A DNA stretch of 64,000 bases from Macrolepiota albuminosa (taxonomy: Eukaryota; Basidiomycota; Agaricomycetes; Agaricales; Agaricaceae): positions 87,791 to 151,790 of the forward strand of contig JAMWFC010000073.1 in assembly GCA_027475525.1 (NCBI GenBank), given 5' to 3'. Each line of letters opens with the position of its first letter. The first letter of the stretch is position 1. The notes below the pieces were generated by a model. That model was not told the origin of the DNA and made no database searches. It was given only the letters and a program-made list of their open reading frames with translations. A program made the position numbers and the translations under genes. Of the stretch, positions 1-12,699 are shown in pieces.

Positions 1-300
1 CTAAACCGTACATACAAAACAAAATTTCATCCACACTGTATATAAATAAACAGAGCCAAAAAAAAACATACCTATGGTGCAGACTACACCACCAAACCAA
101 ACACCACTCCAAAAAAAAAAAAAAAAACAAAAAAAGACAATGTCAAGGTCTAACACCAAACCAAACGCTACTCCAAAAAAAAAAAAAAAACAAAAACAAA
201 AAAAAAACAAAACAAAAACAAAAAAAAAAAACAAAAAAAGACAATGACAAGGTCTAACATGCCTATACAAATACAAACTAATTATAACAGAAGCCGTACA
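1..300. repeat. A-rich low-complexity tandem repeat
   Basis: Long A runs alternate with a degenerate unit of about 100 bp containing CAAGGTCTAACA and ACCAAACCAAAC, seen near 70-180 and 140-260. The minus-strand reading is almost all Phe and Val from the homopolymers and is not a plausible protein. Confidence 0.7.
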
Positions 301-3300
301 GACTAATTATGATGGAAGCTGCTCTTTCTATAATATGGACTCCGACGCAAAAGAGTGCTATGGCATTCCCAAATCTTGATATGATAGCATTGAATTGTAC
401 ATCTCGAATGACTGGATTAGCATAGCAGACTGGAATACAACAACAATTATCCTTATGATGAGAATATCTACAGTCGCTTACAAAAACACGCTGTGTATGC
501 TTTACCAAGAAATGATCAAGTATTTTGATCCATGTGATGAAGGACTGGATCTATTGTCAATGATAATGGCCCATCTGTTTATTCGCGATCTTCACGTGAC
601 GTGAACATGACTCTGAGTGTGAGCATCAGAGTGAGGCTTTGACTTTGATAGATGCGTCAAGTTTTGCTTTGACTTTAGTTTTGACGACAGGAACAAGAAA
701 ACAGGCACAGACATGAGCACCTTTCTCCACCTCTTTCGAGTCTTCTTCTCAGCGTCTATCCTGCTCGTTGTACCAGAAACAGAGACAGAGACAGAGGCAC
801 CTACAGCCGGAGCCGGAGAAACGCCGGGAAACACACACACAAGTGCGTCAGCCAACGGCGAGGTCACAGACAGCAGCACAAGCCACTGTGTACTTAAATG
901 CGGGGTTGATGAGGGGTGAATGTTGAACGTTGACCTGGGGATGGCTAGAACGCTCACAGGATGAAACGGGCAATATCTCTTGAACTCTAGGACGTCATCA
1001 TGTTCGTCGTTGATGAAAACGGCACAGCTGATATACGTGCCTCGTGCTCACATGTGTACAATCGTAGCTACTGAGAATAAAGTCAACAAGGACCTTAGTG
1101 TTGTCCAGGAGTCTCGAGTATATATGATGATGAAAGACAATATAACCATGGGACTGTGATTGAATGATATGAAATATAGATCACACATATAAAGTTTGAA
1201 CGTGTGATGTTGTCTTTTGACCAATCATTACGTAAGTGTTTGTCCACATGAACAATTACATAATGATTTTATTATTATTATTGTATATAATGATCATCAT
1301 TATACGTAATACATACGTCTCTTTCTTTCCTCCCTGTCTTTTCTTAAAATTTTCGATTTCAAACTATCTTACTGCTAGCTTGCTCATAGGTCATGTTACT
1401 GCACAACTCTGAGAATGCTATATGCTCATCGCTTCTTCTGCTAGAACAAACTGGTACCGTCAGTCTATGTTGTCGTGTACTCAGGATATATTCAAGTCTG
1501 ACATTTTAACCTATCAGACAATGATACAATGTTCAGTGCTAACATTAGCACTTTTAGCATTTGTCAAGGATTTTCCAACCATACTCTGAAGTGGCCTGGC
1601 CAATTGAAATTATATTAAAAAATGAGCAAACTCATACAATTTTAAGTAGTTTTAGAATCACCACGGCCAATCCAATGAGTTGTAATGCCGATGGTTGCCA
1701 TCATCCATATACTATAGGTTGTTGTTAACAAGTCATTATTAGCTGTAACCATGAGGAAAAGTGCTAATTGGTAGTGCTGCAAATTGACTCATTTGGAAAA
1801 TACAATAGCACACTATTTCATATATATAAAAAAACAAATCGTAATCTATTGAGCATCCAGTTATACTCAGTATTCAAATTGTGCTATATTTATAGTGCCA
1901 TCTATAAGCATATTGCATTGTGCTATTCTTTTTCATTACAATATCTTTGCTTAAACAATGATGCTTACAGTTTGCTAAGTAGCATCGAAGATGCTATTAT
2001 TTAGCACATTGTCTTATCACATCTGCTTGAGCACATCAGAGCTATGTTAGGACTTCTCACACACTATGCATGCCAAATGCTGGAGACAGTGTTGTACTGC
2101 ATAACGTCTAGTGCATCTAACCACAGTTAACATCATCAGCAAATATACTATAGGCAATCTTACATGAGTAAGTCTTATATATTCTATTTGTTGTAGGTAA
2201 TTTAATTTCATACACAATACTTAGTAGGCCTTATATTATATAGATAATTTGTATATCATTATATTTTACATCTAATGTACTATAGTATATTAACAGACTT
2301 TTATATATCTAATCTTATAACTAATTATAGGATTTATATATGTATTTTAAAAAATAAAATAAAATAAAATATAAAATAAATAATAAAAAACAAATATATA
2401 TTTTGCAACTAGTTATAAAAATATTTTAATGCACAATGAATATAATTTATTTTATTAATATAATTATATATTATATAAACATTCAGTTGGACAACTGGTT
2501 TACTTACATATTTTTAATTATTTATTTATTTATTTTACCATTGTTTAACCAGTAAAAGAAATGGTTAGTCATATTTTTTCACTTATTTGTTGTTTTTAAA
2601 TCATCAAAAAAATATTTCTATAGTGCAACAAACTGCAAAGATGATATAATATATAGTTGCATATATTAAAATTGTTTTATTATTTATTAATTATTGGTTT
2701 GGGCATATGATACCATGTTGTGATCCTCCATCATTCTATATAATCAATTATATGTGAACATTTTATGTTATCTGAATTAAATGTAATCATATATTATATA
2801 AGCATTTAATGGAACAATCAATTTATTTATTTATTATTACTCTTGTTACTGATTATTAACTTATAAATTAATTAACTAAATAAAGTGATAACTTATTATA
2901 TATGAGTCTATATATTAGCATTCAATTGGCTAATTGGTCAGAAAGTACATAGTAAACCTATAGATTTATTTAATGTTATGTTATTTTCTAAAAATCTAGA
3001 CAACAGAATATTTTAAATTTAAAATAGTGCAAATATATAGTATACTTTATGTCACCGATGCATATCTTATATAATATTGTTTTATTTATCACAAAATGAA
3101 TGTACATAATTCTGTTATCTTTTTTTGCTCCCCTCATGTTCTTATTACTTTTCTATGCCTTTTAGATGTTGCTTTTTTTGTTGTCTGTTTCTTTTCTGTG
3201 GTTTCTTATATTGAATATCTTGCATCTAGCTTTTTAATACAAGATGCTATTATACATTCTAGAAAATGCATTATCCTGCTTGAATAACATGGCTATCATT

Positions 3301-3568
3301 CTATGTTGTCATGTACTTGCTCAACAGATAGCTGCTGAAGGCAAACACCATCTCTGTAAATCCATTTGTTACTTATTGCTCACTTCAGATTAGAATAATC
3401 TGAGGGATAAAATCCTGTCAATTAATACAGTGCAAGAAGAAATTCAGACTGTCTGATTTTTGGATTTATGCTGGTGGAAACAAAACTCTTTTGCATGAGC
3501 CTCTATGAAAAACACTTTGTGTTACTTAAACAACAATGCGACAAAATACAATATACTATATACTGGCT
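301..3568. other. Intergenic, mostly AT-rich, no gene recognised
   Basis: A short stretch at about 590-1070 has normal CpG content and purine repeats (GAGACA units) and may be host DNA or an unrecognised exon; I cannot support a gene there. From about 1.2 kb to 3.5 kb the sequence is very AT-rich with A/T homopolymers and many stops in all frames. No RNA gene or transposon end was recognised. Confidence 0.5.
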
Positions 3569-3788
3569 CAAAAAACTGCTCCAATATTTGACCTTTTTGA
3601 AAAGAATCACATAGTGTGCAACAATTAAATAAGCAAAAAATTGTAGAAAGTCACATGACATATAACTGCATACTGGCTTTAAAATGATGTATAAATCACA
3701 TGATTTGAACAAGAACTTGCTGATTAATAAATCAAATAAAATATTCAATCATTGGAGCAGTTTTTTTGACCCACTTTAATTTTCATAT
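3569..3788. repeat. Left inverted repeat of Tc1 element
   Basis: It pairs with 4914-5133 at roughly 90 percent identity by eye. The outer word CAAAAAACTGCTCC and the inner word GGAGCAGTTTTTTTGAC are opposite copies of one motif, possibly paired transposase sites. Confidence 0.85.
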
Positions 3789-4775
3789 CTAGTACTTGGT
3801 GCCTCTATAACTGCTTTGATCCTTCTAGACATGTCCTCTATGAGGCTTTAGCATACCTCTAATGGTATTTTATTCCACTTCTTAACCATCCTCTCCCACA
3901 ACTCATACATTCCTTTGGGGGTACCTCATGCTCTAAAAGTTTGCATTTGATGTAAACCCAGAGGTGTTCAATGGGATTGAGGTCAGGGGATTGGGCCAGC
4001 CAGGATATCACAATGATGTTGTTATTAGAAAACCAGGCTGTTGCCTGTTGGAAGATGTGATTTGAATTATTGCCTTGCTAAAAATATTGTTCTTCCTTTT
4101 TTATTTCCAACTTCTCAAAGCTTTCCATCACTCTCTTATCCAAAATCTCACAATACTTTGCAGCATCCATCTTTTTCTAAACTTCTATGAGCTTTCCCAC
4201 TCTATTCCAACTCATGCAGCCTCATACCATTAAATTTTTTCCTCCTCCATGCTTGGCAGTTGGCATAATAGTACAGTTTCTCCTGGAATTTTCCACATAT
4301 ATACCTTCTCATCTAATCCAATCCAATCAATTTTTGTCTCATCACTCCACAAGATCCTTTTCCAATCTTCTACTGTCCAGTTTTTATGATACTGAGCAAA
4401 CTTGAGCCAGTTTGTATGATGAGCAGTTTTGAGCATAGGAACTTTCTTCTTTGTTGCTGAGCAAAAACCTGCCTTCTGCAATCAATTTTTGACTGTCTGA
4501 GGATTAACAGGATTGGAGATGACAGAATTAATGAACTGTATGGCTTGAACAGCATTATCCAGCTTCCCAGTAGTAATTTGACAAATAATAGACTGTTTTT
4601 CACATGCTGTAAGCCTGGAAGGACAACCTCCAGGATGATTTTCTTTGTTGCTCTCCAGTTCTTTGCTGATCCTCCCCACAGTACCCTTTTTCAGACTAGT
4701 TTTTGCTTGGATTTGATGCTGAAAATACCCCTTATTGAGGAGAGAAGCAACAAAAGAACAATTAGCAGCAGAAAC
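3785..4775 (-). pseudogene. Tc1-family transposase (DDE), broken
   Basis: Read on the minus strand, the N-terminal third (about 4775-4490) shows a helix-turn-helix pattern with KKGTVGRI, and GGCPSRLTACEK follows as the second helix region. The catalytic core has WKRILWSDETKI (about 4360), the usual Tc1 block around the second aspartate, and WLAQSPDLNPIEHLW (about 3975), the block with the third acidic residue and the SPDLNPIE signature. Several in-frame stops separate these blocks, many explained by C to T or G to A changes. The family moves by cut-and-paste into TA sites; this copy cannot make an active enzyme. Confidence 0.85.
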
Positions 4776-4913
4776 AGATTATATAATGGTGGTAGAGTGT
4801 CAAGGTGATTGATTGAAGTTGAACATGTCAAATTAGTACAAACAAGGTCATATGACATTGTTTATACTTTCTCCAAGATGTTTCCATCTTCTACTGCTGA
4901 AAAGTATTGAGAA

Positions 4914-5133
4914 AATATGAAAATTAAAGTGAGTCAAAAAACTGCTCCAATGATTGAATATTTTGTTTGATTTATTAATCAGCAAATTCTTGTCCAAATC
5001 ACATGATTTATACATCATTATAAAGCCAGGATGCAGTTGTATGTCATGTGACTTTCTACAATCTTTTGCATAAATAATTGTTGCACACTATGTGAATCTT
5101 TCCAAAAAGGCCAAACATTGGAGCAGTTTTTTG
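4914..5133. repeat. Right inverted repeat of Tc1 element
   Basis: This is the reverse complement of 3569-3788. It starts inside with GTGAGTCAAAAAACTGCTCC and ends with GGAGCAGTTTTTTG at 5133, next to GTATACTC. Confidence 0.85.
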
Positions 5134-5727
5134 GTATACTCATAGAGACTGGAATGCTAGACATCTCACGATGAAGGGATTCAATCAGAACAAATGACTT
5201 GTAGCTGCTTTTCATGTACATCTGGGCAACAATGAGCAACAATGAGACAAAGTATTTATTTATTTGGTTTCAGATGCTTCATACAGCTGGACAGCTTGTT
5301 GTATTACAGTCAATCACATCATTCCAATTTGATTGAATCAGCATCATATGTTCAACAACACATCAAGAAAGATTGTGAGTCTTACATTTAATCTTGTATT
5401 CATTCATCAACTGATTATATTAGTGTGGGCACATTACAGAACTCGCACAAGAGTGACATATCTAGTCTGGTCATATTTTGTATGTAAGTCATTTTCATAC
5501 ATACCATTTACCAAGCCTTATATATTGTCCAGATAACTTGCATATTATATCATAATTTAACATACTATATTATATGTTGATGTATGAGTATATTCATAAA
5601 AGTGTAAAAAGTAAAAAAGAATAATTAAAAATAAAAAAATAATATTAAAAATATATGAACAAATTGTCAAGTTTGCGACAAGGTAGATCTCGGACACGCC
5701 GTGCTAGCAACGGCCCATACAAGCAAG
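5134..5727. other. AT-rich intergenic DNA
   Basis: No gene recognised. The sequence is AT-rich up to about 5660, then changes sharply to CpG-containing DNA that runs into the 199-bp repeat and the FMO locus. The change marks the edge between decayed transposon DNA and host-type DNA. Confidence 0.5.
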
Positions 5728-5926
5728 TTGCTGACAGCGTGTCTGATGGCCTCGGCACCACCGGCAATGGTGCCCAACTAGCCGGCCCAACGTTTAGAAA
5801 GTGAAGTTCAACATAAAAGCCGTAATATTGAAGGAAGCGGTATGTAAAGGAAAACCCGTCTAATTAGACATGGAATATGTATCATGTGCCATGTCTAATT
5901 AGACAGGGTAAGTGTAGCTACAGGTG
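5728..5926. repeat. 199-bp direct repeat, copy 1
   Basis: It matches 55095-55289 in the same orientation with only a few differences, one being loss of about 4 bp in copy 2. It contains the palindrome GTCTAATTAGAC twice, separated by about 25 bp, with the two copies and their flanks (ACATGG and CCATGT) forming a larger inverted repeat. The A/T-rich palindromes sit in otherwise GC-normal DNA. Copy 1 lies about 330 bp beyond the 3' end of the FMO gene. It could be a small non-autonomous element or part of a duplicated segment; no coding capacity is seen. Confidence 0.9.
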
Positions 5927-6253
5927 GCGTTATATACTTCCCATGTACTCCGCACTGAAGTAAGTCCGGGTGGCTACAACCATCACGGGCCTAAACTATA
6001 AAGAGGACCCATGATATGTATCTTCTATATTTATAAGACGATTTCCAAATACAAAATAATCTTCAAATCTATTTCTATCAGGTGCTCAGATCCATATTTT
6101 CACAACAGTATGGCTTACATTTTTGATGTAGAGACACAACTTCGCTAGACACCTCGAGCAATTTGAGTAATATGGTTTCATTGCACACCACCCACAAAAA
6201 AAAAGACTCAAAAGACTTAATTGTGTCAAAGATTGACAAATAGACATATCACG

Positions 6254-8724
6254 CTACATATACCGTTCAATTGGAACCTTTTCTTCCATAGCCTTGATTT
6301 CTAAGAAATCGTCAATGTCGTGACCGTGCAATTATCGAGAAAGGACTCACGCAGCGCTAGATGTTGCGAGTAGAATCGGTTAGCCTGGAAACTGCCTAGT
6401 GAAGATAATCCATGTAACACAAGATACATGACAAAGAACATTGCAACACACCACCTATGTACCACAGGCCTGTGCGATGCAATGGACGGCAGACATTCAT
6501 TTCACCCTCTTCATTTACACCAATTAGTCTGGGGCAAGTATCTGCTACTTCATTGCCACAGATCTTGCGAAACGTTTCGCGTGTGTCTCCCACTCTACAC
6601 CTTGTAAGGATAGTGAAGGGGTCGAACATTTTGAAACTTACCCTGTTGCAAAGATAACCACATCGGCCTCCACCCTGCTACCATTTACAAATTCCATCCC
6701 GTTTTCATAGAAGGATAAAAGGGCGCTGTCATTCTTGAGTTTGATCTTTCCATCAATTATCAACTGACTTCCTCCAGTATCTGAAGTCGTTTGATAAACA
6801 TGATTGATTGCGAGTAACATGGACTACAAACCGAAGTAGTGCCCTCCAGCTCGTTCTTTTATTTGCAAGAGTATACCGGCTTCTTTGATACCACTGCTTG
6901 TCCTGAATCCGACCTTGTTAAGTTTGGCAAGGGTATCCCTGATTAAAATTCAATGACAAGAGAACATCATCAATTCAAGACACATTACGAATAGTCCTGA
7001 AGGATAGCTTGTGTTGAGCGTTGCGCCAATCCACCCTCAAGCAATAGATGGGGTATAGAATGAAACAAATTGTCGGCAAGTTCCAGAGGTGGTCCTCCTT
7101 CTGCGTAAAGAGCTATGTAGGCAGAAAATCGTCACTACAGCAGAAACATATATCCGTGCTGACCTCACCACCCCCGAGGAATTTCCATTGCCGATCTAAG
7201 TTCATGACGAACGTAGAACTTCGCTGGAACATAGTGACATCTATGACTAGATGGAAGCATTGTTTCCAGTAACCAACAACAAACTTACCAACATTCTTCC
7301 TCGCAAGATCTGAAGCGATGTCATGACCTTGACAACAATTTAGAATGTGTATATCCCTGTCACATGTCATTGACCTACCTGAGTTTCCAGACCCAATGAC
7401 AAGTACCTTTTTCCGCAGATACTCATCAGGCCGTCTATATTGAGAAGAGTGCAAGGTTATTCCCTTGTACAGATCCTGGGCAATGATAAGCAGAGGGGAA
7501 GCGACATAAGACCCTAAGACCTACGGAGTTATGGACATTAGGTATATTAGGATGCCCATCGCCGATGCCCGTGGCAAACACTACCAAGATATGATTCAGA
7601 AGGCAATCAAGGAAAAGGGATGAATGCTAAACCCAAGTGATTGACAACAAAGACACGAAGCGTTCCATCCTGTCTGCGAACATTTACGGACCACGTATCG
7701 TTATCATTCTGAATGGCGCTTTCCACAGTTGATGATGTCCAAACAGGTAGGTCTAAAGTGGTGGCGTAGCTCTCTAGCCATTCTGCCATCTGTTGAATCA
7801 TTTGAATAAGAGATCGGAAGACTTAAAGTTACTAGGTGTTACCTTGAGAGAAGGGGTATAAACAGGCCAAGTGGGCGGAAAGCTAGAGAATAAATCATCA
7901 TATGAGCGTCGGCATTTCTGGAACCAGAAAAATGATTGACGGGAGGTAGGGCATATGATCATTCCCTGCCTTTTATTTAATTCAGCAGTAGCGATGCAAT
8001 AGGGGCAGAACTTACAGACAGGGAAATGGAGGCAGAGTGCATCGTATCTTCGTCGCCACGAGTCACCAATCCGACCATCTTTCTCTACCATCAAGGTGGG
8101 GACGTTAAGATATTTCAGCCTCGCGGCCAGTGACAGGGCGCTTTGTCCTGCTCCAATAATAAGGACTGAGGGGTCCGCAATGTCTGCGCTTCTCTCGCGA
8201 CTAAGGTTCTCTGCCCATGAAATTCCTGACACAACTTTGCGGCTCCGAGACGGACCGATTGCTGGAGGAAAGTTTTTCAAAGTTTCTAGGTTTGTGAAAA
8301 TAATGAACGCCTTCCATTCTCCCGATGAGGTAGGAACGAGGCGAAAGACCCCAGAGCAGTGGCCACTATCAACATCAAATTCAAAAGTGCCCACAATCCA
8401 AGCCAAATCAGGGTAGGGCCTCTGAAGCTCGACAAACTCCTTCTGTCTGAGTGCACGCATCGGTGGAGCGTTACGCTTGTTTAACAAACCCCTTATGTTG
8501 TCCCATCCCTCCAGAGTATGCATATCCCATGTCAAAGCGAGCAGATCCCTCCACAGAGCATCAGGATGCAGCAACTTGAGCGTTTCTTCAGTGTTACCAA
8601 TAGATTTAGCAAAAGAGGAGAACCAATTCTGCGTTATGAGGGTCGGATCCAGCTCAGTTGGCACGACAGCACCGAGCTTATTCAGGGAAGGTACGCGAGA
8701 TATCCAAGTTGGCGAGTTTTCCAT
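6254..8724 (-). CDS. Flavin-containing monooxygenase (FMO-like), 14 exons, 599 aa
   Basis: A predicted flavoprotein monooxygenase that would use FAD and NADPH to oxygenate a small molecule. Exons, 5' to 3': 8724-8016, 7965-7941, 7882-7843, 7789-7633, 7580-7525, 7475-7379, 7327-7289, 7240-7172, 7112-6989, 6938-6832, 6780-6642, 6600-6455, 6395-6351, 6300-6254. They total 1800 nt and stay in frame. The FAD site GAGQSA is at about residues 191-196 (after VLII), the NADPH site GSGNSG at about 357-362, and FATG motifs at about 312 and 518. The C-terminus has LWYIGGSFQANRFYSQHLAL, usual for fungal FMO-like enzymes. About 180 residues precede the first Rossmann fold and may be an NTF2-like domain. 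Exon 2 is only 25 bp. The start ATG is followed by an uninterrupted 236-codon exon. CpG content is normal, so the gene is probably functional; the substrate is unknown. Confidence 0.93.
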
Positions 8725-9401
8725 GATGGTTATTCAATGGGTTGGATGAAAGAACAGACACAGTTTACATAGGACTTGTCTTGACGTGAGAACAGTATAT
8801 ACATACATGTCACATGTCGGAGCAAGAGCATGTGCTCTCACTCGGAAATTTTTTCATTTGACAAGTGATAAGACATTTTCCCAATGGGGTAGTTTACAGA
8901 ATGTTTTTTTCCTCACGATATGTTGTGATGGCTTTAAGGTTCATCAGAAGAGAACTCTTCTAGTAATCAATCAGAAGAAGATACCCGATAGCTTAGGTCC
9001 TCTCCAAGTCGGACGTCACTGAGAGTCAAAAAGTGTTTCAGCTCATAATTTATGTCCACATAACAATATAACACACACAGCCACCTCACGTTTGAAAATT
9101 ACTTCTCAGGCTTCATGCCCCACTTAAGTCCGATGTCACCAACAGCTGAACTCCTTTGGCACTTTGTGTTCCAAGTGCACTACGATTCTTTTATTCTTGT
9201 CAGTCTCATGGTCCTGCTAATGAATTTCACCACTTTCACTTGTGTTTATGTCTTTCTGTGCCCGATTGAAATGTCTACCTTTGTCTTCCACCAATCCAAT
9301 GCTCAGAGGGCTTGAATATCTATCAGTAGTCTTTGTGAATGGTTGATCTCATAGTCTTTGTAGAAGTATGACTGTATCTACTTGTTTCTATCTATTTACT
9401 T
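8725..9401. other. FMO upstream region and intergenic DNA
   Basis: This stretch lies upstream of the FMO start. No confident TATA box or conserved site was identified. Normal CpG is kept to about 9020, after which the sequence becomes CpG-poor and joins transposon DNA. No gene is supported. Confidence 0.4.
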
Positions 9402-11723
9402 CTATCTCTGATCATTCAACCGTCCGCTTTTATTTAGTGCTGGAAGCTTTAAACGTCGTAGTGCTCGGCCCCATTCAGGGTATTTGGCTAGAATTGTTGC
9501 AATCTCAGTAGTTCCAGTAATTCTTGACCCAAGTTGCAATGCATTATCATTTGCATCATTGCCAATCATAGTTTGCAAGATATCAAATAGAGTTTCAAGT
9601 CTATCTGTTCCTAGAAGAATGATATAATACTGACCCTGCATCAACTTTAGCTTTTGCAACACAGAAGTAGACATTTTTAATCATAATTATGATATCAACG
9701 TATGACTGGACGGGCATAAGCTGTGTTGAAGCTCTATTCTCAGCAAAAAAGTGCCATGAGAAGGTGGGTGGCAGCACTAAGATGCTTGAGTTGCTCGGAA
9801 AGGGTGAGGTCAACACAAATGAATGGGTTCAAGATGTAGTGAAAGAGGACACCAAGGATCTGTAATAATTTTTGAGCATCTTGAAATCCAGGTGAACAAT
9901 CGGTTGGAGCAGGTGGAAGGAGCTATATCTCCTGCAATACTTGATAGGCCAGTTTGATATCCTGTTTATCATTAAGATTCAACAGATTCTTGACTTGTTT
10001 GGAGTTGACATTATTAGACAAGAGGTGGGACTGAACAATAGAGGAGGTGATATGAACTCCATGGACCAGTATTCCTTTGATGTGGAGACCAAGATTTCAA
10101 AGCCTTTTGAAGACATGCTTAGAATCCTTATCACAAGTCAGATCATTATCACTGACTTCAAGATTAAGGAGATGAAGTGGTGCAAGAAGTTATAAATCAG
10201 AGAACTGGGTGAAAGTCTGCACTTGAAAGTGAGTTGAACAAGAGCTTCTCTGCAACAAAATTCACCATCTGATGCAATGCAAACAGTATGAGTCTCTGTC
10301 TGCTTGCTTGCTATTAGTGCATTTTCAAGTAAATTTGCATGTTCTGCACTAGTCTCACACTTGCATGAGCCAGAAACCATTATTGCACATGCACTATAAA
10401 TCACATAACAGACCAATGGCACCCACTGTTGCCTAATGACTATGAGAATGTCTCACATGTGTAATTCAAATGTTCCATGCACCTCTGTAGCAAGATGTTT
10501 TTTTTTTCAATTCCTTGCAGCAGTAATTCAATTTCCTTGTCTGAAACAAACTTCAAACTTGTCTTATGCCTATGTTCTCAACATATACCCAATATTTTGT
10601 TCGTTCTAGGATTAAAATGTGGCTGCTCTTCAATTTTTAGCTTGTCAAACATTAAGACCTGGTGAACAACCCAACTTGATTTCATGGCCACATGCATGGG
10701 ACTGAATACATTTTGAATATTAGTTTCAACCTCATAGAGAGTTGGAGCCTGTGTTGATACAATGAGTAGAGAAATAAGGCTGTGCCAATACAGGATGCTG
10801 GTAGAAGGAAGACCTAGTGCATGATGAGTGATTCCTGTGATATAAGCACCTCCCAACTTCCAAAGAAGTAGTCCTCACAACATGTCCTTCTCTTCATAGC
10901 TGCATGGTTGATAGATTTTTTCTGCAGCATGATTATACATTGCAATCAGATTTTGAATGCCTTCCTTGTGTTTAAAATTGATCTTGACAAGACAATCCAC
11001 ACATCCAAGCTTTCCACTCCCAACTGCAATAATCCACTGCTTGTAGTTCTCCAGAGCTACTGCCTTCCCAATAAGTTTCCTTGCTTTATTGAAATGCCCC
11101 ACACATAAGTCCTTGATGAGTTTCTGCTTCTTTCAATTGCTTTCAATCAGCCTACCAATGCCATGATAGCTGAGCTTTAAGCTTTCATAGATACTCTTCT
11201 CTATTCACAAGAGGATACCATTGAGATGAGGATTCTCTTTCAATCCTTCACACTAATCAAACCTCTTCACATTTTCAAACAGATTCTTCTGGCAACCTCA
11301 GGCTTGAAAAGTTAGTATACCACTATTGACATAAGAATTCCAGAGATCTTTAAGTTCATCCATAAAGGCCATCACAATAGTTAATCCTGGACAGACATGC
11401 TTGTTAATTATGTGTACTTGCATTAGTAGTAGCTCATCGAGCAGAGCATCACCATCAATGATTTGTGTTGATACAGATAGAGCTGGTGCTGATACAGTGG
11501 GTAGAACATAGGGAGCATGTGGAGCAAAAAATTTGGCTGCATTCTTGCAACTTTGTATGGTAGCTTGTTGCTTTTTATATGCCATTAAATTGTTAGCACA
11601 TGCTTGTGTGTTACAATGACATTTGATGAAATATGAATGTACATATAGCAGTCTGGGCAATCTGGGCAGAGTACCTTGCAATCTGCTCCAACTGAAAGCT
11701 CTTTCTAAATGTTTATCTTGCAT
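9402..11723 (-). pseudogene. Repetitive transposase-like protein, broken, family uncertain
   Basis: The minus strand carries a long degraded protein read from 11723 down to 9402 in several frames. Recognisable pieces in order: ALENYKQWIIAVGSGKLGC (about 11040), ITHHALGLPSTS (about 10830), IMVSGSCKCET (about 10370), DLTCDKDSKHVFKRL (about 10120), PPAPTDCSPGFQDA (about 9890), LMPVQSYVDIIIMIKNVYF (about 9700) and GSRITGTTEIATILAKYPEW (about 9500). From memory this matches a high-copy hypothetical protein of Agaricomycete genomes. The KDxKHVFKRxR block recalls P-element/THAP9-like transposases, but that is a guess. Stops, frameshifts and missing CpG show it is dead. Confidence 0.5.
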
Positions 11724-12079
11724 TGATCAAATGAGCATTGAGCAGGATTTTCCAATGTTATAATGTTCTCATCTCTAGATAGTCAATCAGAGTGATATTA
11801 GAGTTGATTGGAAAATAGCTTAATATGTAGATTATTAAAGTCACAATTTTTGCCAAAAATGTGTTATTTCTAATGTTTTGACTAAGTTTGAACAATTATC
11901 TAACTTAAATAGGCCTATTTTTGATACCAAAAAAAGTACGTCAGATTTTTTTTAACCAGACCAATCAATCAACCAACCAACCCTATGTCAAAAATTGATT
12001 ACATGAATATTCCTTGATGTATTATACAAATCTTTAGCTACTACTTTGAGAAATCTCAGGGGTTTCTTGAGAAAAACCT
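11724..12079. other. AT-rich DNA without recognised features
   Basis: Very AT-rich sequence with short A and T runs lies between the decayed transposase and the repeat copy at 12080. Nothing was recognised. Confidence 0.4.
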
Positions 12080-12690
12080 GTTAGAAACATGTTATATAAT
12101 TCCTAAATTGTTTTTCTCAAGTATTATATAAAATCTATTTCAAAAAAAAAAAAAACAGAAAACAAAAGTTAAAGTTTCTTAATAATTTCTTTTGAGATAA
12201 AGAAAAAACTTTTCTTTTGTTTATTCCTGAAATACAGATAGATAAAATTAATTGTGTTTCTGATATTTTTTTCAAAAAGAAAATGATGTGTACATTATTG
12301 TGTTTCTTTATAAATACTTGTTGTATTTCTTTCAAGTGTTTTCAAGGGAAAATTCTTTGTTTCTCTCACAAAAATGTATTAGAAAAATCTTAAATGTTTC
12401 TTGGAAAACATAGATTAGATAATCTTTGAGTATTTTTATAGAAACACAGATTAAAAACACTTATTGCATCAATGAGCACGTCATGGATTATACAATGCAC
12501 AATACACTCATCAGTGCTGCTTACTGGGTTTTTTGATTGTGATGTGCTCATTAAAATTTATATTTAAATCAAAAAAAAAAACACAAGTAAAATAATATAA
12601 TGGAATATGTAAAATGAGATTGTATATATATAATGTGAAAAAAATGAGATATTCAATCAGAAAAAAATAAACAGCAAATAAAAGTAAATA
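12080..12690 (-). repeat. AT-rich repeat family R1, copy 1
   Basis: Its reverse complement aligns with 37980-38515 over most of its length. Shared landmarks in the same order include TACAATCTCATTT, TTTTTGATTTAAATATAAATT, GAAACAAAGAATTTT, AACACTTGAAA, ACACAATTAATTTTATCTAT and GAAATAGATTTTATATAATA. The two copies are inverted relative to each other and flank the block that contains the KDZ element. Its nature (LTR, element tail or intergenic duplicate) is unknown. Confidence 0.75.
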
Positions 12691-12699
12691 TAATTGCAA

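Larger units (their letters stand above)
3569..5133 (-). mobile_element. Tc1/mariner element, dead
   Basis: The element is bounded by inverted repeats of about 220 bp that begin with CAAAAAACTGCTCC on each side, and the same word recurs at the inner end of each repeat. Long inverted repeats with internal copies of the terminal motif are common in Tc1-like elements. Both flanks show TATAC next to the end, in keeping with TA target choice. The transposase between the repeats lies on the minus strand and has many stops. CpG is almost absent. Confidence 0.85.

Noticed and set aside
1..276. Phe/Val-rich minus-strand open frame
   Set aside because: It is the translation of A homopolymers; low complexity only.
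592..957. 121-codon minus-strand and 68-codon plus-strand frames in a CpG-normal patch
   Set aside because: Both strands are open through a GAGACA simple repeat, there is no recognisable domain, and no splice structure extends them.
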